A DNA stretch of 64,000 nt, from positions 69,293,231-69,357,230 of the forward strand of contig CM068583.1 in the NCBI GenBank assembly GCA_035048485.1. The letters run 5' to 3'. The position numbers and the translations under genes are program-made. This document shows positions 55,996 through 64,000 of this stretch, piece by piece. Under the pieces are notes generated by a model, which was given only the letters and a program-made list of their open reading frames with translations, searched no databases and had not been told where the DNA came from. Source of the stretch: Pteria penguin. Lineage: Eukaryota; Mollusca; Bivalvia; Pterioida; Pteriidae. How positions within the stretch are numbered: position 1 is the stretch's first letter; each line of letters opens with the position of its first letter.

Positions 55996-58095
55996 TTGGG
56001 TTGATGATTAGCTACACGCCATCAGTTGCATCCAAAATTTATAATTACAAAGGGTTTCTACAGTGTCTTGATCATAGCAACTCTGCATGCCATCCTCAAC
56101 CGTGTGCATGTTCCTCATCTAATTTTGTATATTCACCTTGTGGCCATGTCATTACTGGTGATCTTGATATTGTTAAAAACATTAAGTTAAGAGAACTTTT
56201 ACTTAAAGGTCCAAAATACAGAGAACCCAAATCAATCACATGGAGCCAAAATTTTGAGAATATTATGAACTGCTGCGAGGAATATGCCACACGATGGGCA
56301 AAAAAAAAAAAAAAAGGAAGTACAGGTCGACACTCTTTCGAAATGGATCAAATCTATTGCAGTACGACTGAGATCAAAAATTAAAAAATAACAAGGTTCT
56401 GTAAACACCAGATTCGAATCTATTTTCAAAGATCCTGATGTTGTCAGAGATCTTACCTTCCTCCAAGAACATTATATCAATACACCAGCAGAAAAAGCAT
56501 CTAATAATTATACATTTACTTGTAAGAAATATTACTTTGACAGCCTAGTGAAAGAATTAGGATTAAATTCAGCTCCAGGAAATCCTACTTATACTCTCAC
56601 GAACTTTTCGGTTTCGGAAGTACTCGAGAATCATAAATCTGTCCTCAATACGTTTGGTATTGACTCAAATAAATTAAATTTAGAACTTCCATATTTGTAC
56701 TGCATTCCAAAAATGCACAAAAATCCTTACAAACAACGCTTTATCGCTGGTTCCTCGAAGTGTTCCACAAAATCTGTATCGATGCTACTCATGAGAATAT
56801 TATCAGAAATTAAATCTAGCCTTCATAGATATTGCGAAACAGTATATACCATAAGTGGAATTAATCAAATGTGGATCCTTAAAAATTCAAAAGAGATGTT
56901 AGAACATCTAAAATCAAAAAGTTTTACTAAAATTCACTCCATCAAGTCTTTTTACTTTTCGACTCTTTACACAACGATCCCTCATCAGAAATTAAACGAC
57001 AGATTAGCAGAAATTATTCAAAATGCATTTACTAGTAAAAACGGAAGCCGAAAATTCAAATATATAGTAATTGGCCACGATAAAACTTACTTTGTTAGGG
57101 AAAATCTGATTCCAAAAATAAATACACTGAAACAGTTGTTATCCAGATGTTGAACTTTCTTATCGATAACATTTTTGTGGTGTTTGGGAGTGAGGTTTTT
57201 CAACATATTCCGCTTCTGGCTGACATATTCCTTTACTCATACGAAGCTGAATTCATTCAGTCATTGCTTTCGCAAGGAAAACAAAATGGCTCTTGGCTTC
57301 AATTTTACTTGCAGATATATAAATGAATTGCTTTCAATTAATAATCCTTCATTTGCGGATTACCTTAGCATCATCTATCGAAGTGAACTGGAGGTCAAAG
57401 AAACCACAGAAAGTAGTAATTCAACTTCGTATTTAGATATTATGTTGTCTTTCGATAATAATGCTCAATTGAACACCTCACTCTATGACAAACGTGACGA
57501 TTTCAATTTCGCTTTTACAAACTTTCCTTTCATAAGTAGCAACATTCCATCATCGCCCGCATACGGCGTATTCATATCTCAGTTAATACGTTATTCCAGA
57601 GCATGTTCAAATTACAACGACTTTGTTCTGAGGGCTAGACGACTTTCAGTTAAGCTGCTCAACCAGGGTTATATATGTGCTAGACTAGCAACGTCACTGA
57701 AGAAGTTCTACGGTCGTTACGAGACTCTTATTACTCCATATGATATCTCGTTATCCAGACTTTTAAATGATATTCTGGACTGAGACCGATTCCGATCATT
57801 TTACACAGATTTGACACCTTCTATACTAGAAGGGTACCTACTTCGACTTCTCCATATATAAATACATATGGAATTTACACGATTTGACTCTTTCTACGGG
57901 GTATATGTGACGGGTGTTGCTAGCAAGCAGGAAATGCTCATTCCTCCCGGGCACCTGATCTCACTCCATCACAGGGGTTCACATATGCTCTTCAAGTAGA
58001 CATATTTTGTTATTTTTCATTTTTAGTGATTTTGTATGTCCTCTGATTTCATGATTTTTGGACTTGTGGTTTGGATTTATCCATCATCTTTACAC
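55996..58095 (+). mobile_element. PLE-B, most complete copy
   Basis: N-terminal part with Cys motifs (CHPQPCACSSSNF, CGHVITGDLDIVKN) and LLLKGPKYREPKSITW; a frameshift at an A17 run (about 56,299); then ELGLNSAPGNPTYTLTNF, YLYCIPKMHKNPYKQRFIAG, SGINQMWILKNSKEMLEHLK, YFSTLYTTIPHQKL. A deletion of about 30 bp near 57,205 removes the GIPMGTNCAP loop. YINELLSINN replaces the catalytic YIDDLLSINN of related copies. The C-terminus is intact to the stop at 57,781, followed by a tail of about 310 bp. An RT of Penelope type without a visible GIY-YIG domain; inactive. Confidence 0.8.
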
Positions 58096-58099
58096 TCCA

Positions 58100-58640
58100 A
58101 AAGTTTCCCAAGAGAAGTTTTACACGAAAGGTTTGAAGAACAATATGCTGTTAACATAAATATGTGAGGCGACATCATTATGAGTAAATCATGTTTTGCC
58201 AATCTCTATGTGAGCACAGATCCTTGATCTCAGGACCTTGTCTCCTCTGAAAAGGTTTGGACATGGCCCATGATTGAGTCCCCACCGCCCTGTAAGCGCT
58301 CGAGTAAAAGTCTGTACTGGGCTGTAGAGAGACAAGGCTTATTGTCTTAGCAACGATTTCAGGGTCATACTGTCAATGTCGAAGGCGTTTAAAAATTTTA
58401 GAACCCGGCGATATTAAATTATTCAATTTTTTTACACTTCTTAGTTTGTATACTAGATCATTGTAGAAATTGGGAATGAAAATGCCGCTGGATACGTATT
58501 GCTGAACAGTCACGACCAAATTTGAATAAGATCTGTAAAACTTAACAAAAGTTTCTCGAAGTTATATCTAAAACCCTGAGGACGAAATTTGAAAGTAATC
58601 TGAGAAGTTTTTGCGTAAAAATCCAAAACGTTAGTAAAGG
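58100..58640 (-). mobile_element. PLE-A2 3' fragment
   Basis: The inverse encodes QQYVSSGIFIPNFYNDLVYK and a degenerate ERC region and tail. A plus-strand N-terminal PLE-A remnant follows at about 58,770-58,900 (gacacattatacaccagt). Confidence 0.65.
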
Positions 58641-59094
58641 CTTTATCGAACCGAACGAATTGAATAATTCAAACACCACATAATGGCAGTCTTGGGACAT
58701 TTAATTTATTCAGATTTAAAATGATTATAGCATTATCATATAACAATCTTTACCCACGTATACCATCGCTTTCTCCAAACTTACAATTTATCAAGATTAC
58801 AATTAGTCCCCATTTAATCAAACAGACACATTATACACCAGTCAAGTTTATAAAAAAAGAAATGGCTAATTTATGTATTACATTTTTAGCTTATCGGATG
58901 TACCACTTTTCCGCATAACTATAGTCATATATAAACCTTAATCATCTGCAGAAGAGCGTCTTATCACAGACGAATTCATTATTCACATGGATAATGGAAA
59001 AAACCTCAATACAATGATAAATGATACGAAATGTCGATGAATCAACACATAAAAAGGGTCATTTCCTTGATCTCATCATTTGATCTTTTTAAAA

Positions 59095-60000
59095 ATCGTG
59101 GAATTAGGGCAACATGCTGAAATTAAACGAAGAGAAAACTAAGCTCATCGTGTTTGACTTGAAAAGTCGGATAAAATTTTGACAGAGTTCAGTATGTCGT
59201 TTGGAGATAATATTTTTATAGTGCTGCGAATGTTAGAAACCTTGAAACTTTTTTCCACCAACACCGAGTTTTGAGAAGTAATGCAATGCGTTCTCACTTG
59301 TCTTGTTATAATCTTGTTATGATGAATTTAGCAAAGTAGGACGCATACTTAAGTTTTTGACAGATGGAGCATGTAAAAGACTGGTTCATTCTATGGTTAC
59401 AGCGCGTCTGGACTATGGAAAGGCTTTCTTACATAACATTAACAGCACGTTCTTATATAAATTACAGAGAGTTCAGAACACCGACACTCGACTACACTCC
59501 AGGATAGGCTAGCGTATACAAATTATTCAGCCAATCCTTTTTAAGTTACACTGGCTACCTGTCTGCTATAGAGTGCAATGTAAACTTCATGTCTATGTAT
59601 TTAAGGCTTTCTGAGCTGGTTTGTGAATACAGACCTCCGAGGGCTTTCCGCTTAGACTCCTGAAAAGCAGTTAATGGTACCGAACGGACGTTAATTGTGT
59701 GAACGAAAACTTACGGTGACCGTAGCATTGACAGAGTGGCACCATTTCTCAGGAATGAATTTCCAGTGCGTTTCAGGAAATTAGGCAAACTTAACGCTTT
59801 TAAAAATGAACCATCTTCCATCAGCTTTTCTGTGAAATGTACATGTGTATACATGTATATTCTGTGTTGTTTGAATGACTCAAGTTTAAGGAACCTTTTA
59901 GGATAATTTTAAGCATTTTAAGGCTATTTCATTTTCTTTCTCATGTATTTTGCTATATTTGAATAAAGTGCTTTAGAGTTTATTTTAAGATAAGACGCTC
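59095..60000 (+). mobile_element. Degenerate L2/CR1-type LINE 3' end
   Basis: MLKLNEEKTKLIVFDLKS, then LVHSMVTARLDYGKAF, YKLQRVQNTDTRLHS and LFKLHWLPVCYRVQCKLHVY are the typical C-terminal RT text of L2/CR1-clade LINEs. Many stops and frameshifts; an old copy. Confidence 0.75.
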
Positions 60001-60039
60001 TATAAGTTATTATAACTTACTTACTTAGATGATAATTGT

Positions 60040-60960
60040 AATATTTAAGTTTAAGGAAGGTGCTTCCTGATCAGAAGTATTGGCTTTGTTTAACTGAAGT
60101 TCTGGTGGATAAATATCAGCAATATAATTTTCATCTCAGGGTCATCGATTACTAAAATATCGTCAAGATATCTAGGTGTGTCATTGAAATTACAAATAAG
60201 TAAGTAAGTAAGTTTTCAAGGTTTCTATAGAATGCATGAAGTCCCTCTCATAGCAGTATAAAAATAAACCTGCTATTAGGGGAGCGCAACTTGTGCCCAT
60301 AAGAATTCCAATAATATCTTGATAAATCCCGTCATTAAATTGTACATAAAATTTCCCATCAAAAATGTGATGACATTCCATTACTTAGTACAAGTCCAAT
60401 ATTTATAATTACCATATTATTTGTTTCAGAAAAATCCAGATGTTACTGAAGAACAGATGTATAATTTAGACTCTCTGTTGAAACACCAGCGTATGAGAGA
60501 CAACAATTTGGTTTCGATTAAGTCACGAGATAGGGAGGTATATAGTGTCGGAAAACCAAAAGTGGAAACTTTCTTAGCTTAAAAATTTCTCAAATCGAAT
60601 TTTTCAATGATTTCGCTAGAATTCTTGATAGACCAAAAGTAATTGACGTTACTAAAGTTAAAAACGGCATTACAAAACTTGATAATATGGTCTTTAACTA
60701 CAATAAGAGCGGAAGTAAACTATTTAGAAAGCAAAGTTGTAGAGCAATGGCTAGAATTTGATAGAAAATGTTATTTCTATTTTTATGTAATTTGGGAAGC
60801 TTATACATGATTGAAAGATCGTTTTTATCAATGCTTAAATTGAAGTGACACATAGCTACATAATTGTTAGATAGGATCTCGTCCTTAAACAATGGGGTTT
60901 CTACATACGTAGAATTAGAGTTCAATTCAAGAGAGCCGCACTATAGTATATTTTTCAAAA
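60040..60960 (-). mobile_element. PLE-A RT fragment
   Basis: Minus strand: TYVETPLFKDEILSNNYVAM, LSIMYKLPKLHKNRNN (60,698-60,925), a frameshifted middle, then FYVQFNDGIYQDIIGILMG and SCAPLIAGLFLYCYERDFMH (60,190-60,381), then YLDDILVID remnants at about 60,150. No C-terminus. Confidence 0.75.
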
Positions 60961-62420
60961 CATTGTTATGAAGGTCATTTATTCATTTATTTATTATTTT
61001 GTTTGTATATACTATTGCATGTTTTACAAAGTACTAGAACGTTTTGTAATTGTACATTACACAACGCGTTTATTTCAATAATGTTTTATGAATGTTCTTG
61101 CAAGTTCTTATAAATTTATAAATTAAATGTTTCTATATTGGAAATCACTTGAACATTATAGAAACTAGAAATGTCCAGAAATTATAAAAATGTATATAAG
61201 GCATGAACGCTGAGATTTAGGGAGAACTGCACCACATTACATGTCTACGTACATACTGGGGATTAATCGTGTTTATTGAATTGAATTGAATTGTATCAAA
61301 CTGCGAACTTACACACTGGACACTTCATTCATATTTTAAACAGTGAACGCAATACGGATTATAGAATTTCGGAATCGCCAGTTACGTGCATGTACACTTT
61401 CACTGGTCTTTTTTGTTGAAAGAAAAAAGAGGAGTTCCTGGCTCAGTTATGTGGCAGAAGTCACCATGGAGCAAATAAAATACATGAATATAATATTGTA
61501 AACATTATCTGTGATTTTGTTAGTATTGGTTAATTTGTGAACAAGTCGTGAAATTTTTGGAATCTCTGTGATTTTTGTTGGCTTTACCAAAGGCTCAGGT
61601 TTATTTCTGACCGTTACACAATGATGAAATTATTAGTTGCTTTGTCAACAGGTACAAAGTCATAAGTAATGTAAAAATCAGCCATTTTCTCTTTTTATAG
61701 ACTGGGCCGGTATATTATGTGGCTGTTGGAATAAATGGGGATTAATTGTAAAATTAACTATGCCAATATCGGTTATCTTTAATAAGTTAAAAAGTTATGA
61801 TGTCGCATGACGTCGTAAGTAAATTTCGAGATGTGCCATAAAAATGAAGCTTCATCTGAAGAGGAAAAAGTGTTTATTTTTTATCTAAATGGAATCTTCG
61901 TTGACGTGTCTTCTACCTTTAAGATAAAAAAATAATTTTTTTTGAAAATTTTGTCACGACGTTCCCTTTTCGCTTGACGCGACTCATACTAAATATTTTG
62001 ATAAATATTCAAGTATTAAAGTTGAATTAAATTTGCAAAGGTAAACACCATTTCTACTCAAATTAGAATCGAGAAAGTGAGTGTGTGAGAGTTTAAAGAA
62101 AGATCTACAGTGAGGTGCAGTCCAAACATAACATTATGTTAACGTCGCGTTAACGTGAAGCGTGCTTTCCTCGTGAGCTCAAGACTGCTGATCACACGCG
62201 TTTGCGTTAACGCAGATTTGCACGTGCACTTAGTTTTAACAGCGCCTTCACTATCCTGACCGCCACGTTCGCTTGGTTACGACTTAATTTCTTATTAAAA
62301 TTTTGAAGGAGGATCATTATATACATTGTATATATAAGAACACAAATTATAAATATGTTTATAACGTACGTTAAGAGTTAAATTTTGAAAATATTGAACG
62401 GAATTTCCAAACATTATATG
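60961..62420. other. No gene; PLE-A scraps
   Basis: PLE-A tail at 61,420-61,490 (-) (ggagttcctggctcagttat) and an N-terminal PLE-A scrap at about 61,600-61,720 (-) (VPVDKATNN-like). 62,140-62,225 has small palindromes (cgcgttaacg, gcgttaacgc). Nothing else recognised. Confidence 0.5.
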
Positions 62421-62422
62421 AA

Positions 62423-62527
62423 ATGAAGTTTATTCGTATTGTTATTATACTCTCTTTCCTGTTGCGTTGTGTCTGTGGCACTTTCTACACAGTGTTTGTT
62501 CTCATTTATGTATGTATGCATTGCTGA
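62423..62527 (+). CDS. Weak candidate: first exon of a secreted protein
   Basis: ATG at 62423 starts MKFIRIVIILSFLLRCVCG, a textbook signal peptide. The frame ends at TGA 62,525 after 34 codons unless a donor such as attta|tgtatgtatg nearby is used. TATA-rich sequence (tatatacattgtatatataa) lies about 100 bases upstream. No following exon was found, so this may be chance. Confidence 0.25.
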   Translation: MKFIRIVIILSFLLRCVCGTFYTVFVLIYVCMHC

Positions 62528-62559
62528 ATTATATTTGTTTCGTCTGTATTTAAAGACAT

Positions 62560-62700
62560 TCATGGCGGGTGTGGATAGCCAAACAGGAGACGCTTACTCC
62601 TCCCTGGCACCCGGTCTCACCTCTGAAATTCAGGAGCCCGTGAATGTCCACTGTCGTATATTGTTGTTAGTGTCATAGTCATCTGGCACCAGTTACTTTA
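62560..62700 (+). mobile_element. PLE-C tail fragment
   Basis: catggcgggtgtggatagcc, acaggagacgcttactcctc, ggcacccggtctcacctc and gtgaatgtccactgtcgt; the cleanest copy of this tail. Confidence 0.7.
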
Positions 62701-62739
62701 ATATTTTACATTATTTGACAATAAAAATCATGATGATGA

Positions 62740-62860
62740 TATTACTACTACTACTACTACTTCTCTTCTTCTTTTATTACGTAGTGTACTCATAAATGAG
62801 TGTCATACTTCATGTGGCAGTCCAGATAAAAGCCTCAGAAGGCAGTCAAAAAAAAAAGCA
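62740..62860 (-). mobile_element. 3' end of LINE-1st family, severely 5'-truncated
   Basis: The inverse of cttcatgtggcagtccagat and aaaagcctcag equals the 3' UTR of the LINE at 31,170-31,220; the adjacent (CTT)n/(CTA)n stands for its GAA-type tail. Confidence 0.7.
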
Positions 62861-62889
62861 AGGGAGTAAGGTGTTAGATGGAGAAGATG

Positions 62890-63130
62890 AGCCCCTTTTC
62901 ACGTTTCGCTAGTTAGAAGACTCTGTTAATAGAATGTTGGGTATTGATAATAAGGTTTTTAATGTTAGATGAGAGAGGAGCCCTTTTTCGCGTTACGCTA
63001 GTTAGAAGGTTCCTGTTAGAGACAGTGGTGCACGAGTGAGGTACATGTAGGAAATTTTGTGTGTGCTCGGGTTTATTAGGTTTCTGGGTTTGGACCCTTT
63101 TTCGAGTTGCGCTAGTTAGAAGGCCTGGTT
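62890..63130. repeat. Three spaced copies of a 30-bp block
   Basis: ccctttttcgcgttacgcta followed by gttagaag recurs at about 62,892, 62,981 and 63,095. Diverged tandem repeat with units of about 90-114 bp. Confidence 0.65.
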
Positions 63131-63249
63131 AGTTGTGTGAAAAGGTCAGGGTGTTACAATTAAAAACATAAAATCTTAATTCCTTACTCTGTACTAAACT
63201 GAGCTGGTGGTAAGTTGTTCCGTGCTGTCCGGTACTCCTCCAAAGAACA

Positions 63250-63365
63250 GGATGAGACCGATTCCGATCATTTTACACAGATTTGACACCTTCTATACCA
63301 GAAGGTTACCTACCTTGACTTCTCCATATATAAATACATATGGAATTAACACGATGTGACTCTTT
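63250..63365 (+). mobile_element. PLE-B tail fragment
   Basis: gagaccgattccgatcattt, gacaccttctatacc and tccatatataaatacatatg match 57,783-57,895. Truncated at both ends. Confidence 0.75.
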
Positions 63366-63571
63366 TGGTTGATTTATAAACAAATATTTAGTTACATATC
63401 TCAAAGATTACAAACAAACTCTTGAAAGGGAAGTTACTATAATAAAATTTTCTGCTAATGAAACCTATGTGTAATGCATTTTCCACAAAGTTTTGCAAAG
63501 GAACATGCATTGTCTCTAAATGATGTTATTGCTATATCATATTGTTGTATTATATTAGAATAAAAGTAACG

Positions 63572-63725
63572 ACAACAGAATGAATCACATCTTATATGTT
63601 TAGGTGGATACAGATATACCTTATAGTCAAGCAACAACAGAATATATCACATCCTATATGTTTAGGTGGATACAGATATACCTTATAGTCAAGCGACAAC
63701 AGCATGGATCTCACCTTGTCTGTTA
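63572..63725. repeat. 62-bp tandem repeat, 2.5 copies
   Basis: Units at 63572, 63634 and 63696 (partial), containing tatgtttaggtggatacaga and taccttatagtcaagc. Confidence 0.85.
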
Positions 63726-63904
63726 AGATGGATCCTCCATTTTACCATCGAGTGAATACAACATATACTAAACAAATAATAAAAAAAAAACATAAATAAA
63801 AAAGAAATGAAACCCAACATAGTGAAACTGATTATCGAATACCTCTGGAAGTCCTGAAGGTAGGAAAGTCAGGCAAGTTTCCCTTGCATACCCGTATGAC
63901 TTTT

Positions 63905-64000
63905 ATGAAAGAAAAGAGAGGAGTTACTGGCTAAGTTATGTGGCAGAAGTCACCATGGAGCTATACAATACATGAATATAAACGATATACTAGCACATAT
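63905..64000 (-). mobile_element. PLE-A tail running off the window edge
   Basis: ggagttactggctaagttat, agaagtcaccatggagctat and acaatacatgaatat are the inverse of the PLE-A 3' end. The body of the element would lie beyond the window. Confidence 0.7.

Overview
The window looks like nuclear DNA of a lophotrochozoan animal, most likely a bivalve or other mollusc. The genes are intron-split with GT..AG boundaries and AATAAA signals, no bacterial gene organisation is visible, and the DNA is AT-rich and crowded with retroelements, tRNA-like SINEs, MITEs, minisatellites and long microsatellites. The species assignment is inference; no species marker is visible.

Host genes. Two paralogous multi-exon genes for secreted proteins with two tandem LU (Ly6/uPAR, three-finger) domains account for nearly all of the supportable host coding sequence. 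LU gene 1 (+ strand, 1434-8945) is compact: a signal peptide split over two tiny exons, three exons per LU domain, and two homologous 3' terminal exons. One of these ends at once (242 aa product); the other adds a Pro/Thr-rich mucin-like stalk (348 aa product). LU gene 2 (- strand, about 52.5 kb down to 19.26 kb) has eight coding exons with the same order, the same intron phases and nearly the same lengths, with no stop or frameshift in any of them, but it is spread over 33 kb. Most of the mobile DNA between 19 and 52 kb therefore lies inside its introns. The genes point tail to tail.

Region by region. 1-9 kb: a 70-bp tandem repeat, a hAT-like MITE, then LU gene 1. 9-19 kb: (TA)n, a 36-bp minisatellite with higher-order structure, and a run of Penelope-like element (PLE) copies including a chimera. 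19-32 kb: the last LU2 exon, an 80-bp satellite, a pol-less LTR element with gag joined to an F-type env, SINEs, and a LINE ending in (GAA)n. 32-43 kb: the middle LU2 exons separated by a broken LINE that carries two palindrome-rich TIR elements, (GT)n, and a 34-bp minisatellite. 43-52.6 kb: LU2 exons on either side of a giant microsatellite, PLE fragments, a LINE, SINEs, and the LU2 first exons. 53-64 kb: PLE copies, some head to tail, a degenerate L2/CR1-like LINE, small tandem repeats, and one weak signal-peptide exon candidate.

How it fits together. The mobile elements are mostly 5'-truncated, frameshifted or nested. The LU genes are the conserved signal. Their function is not known from the sequence; secretion and a disulfide-rich three-finger fold are the supported statements. 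PLE family labels A, A2, B and C are mine.
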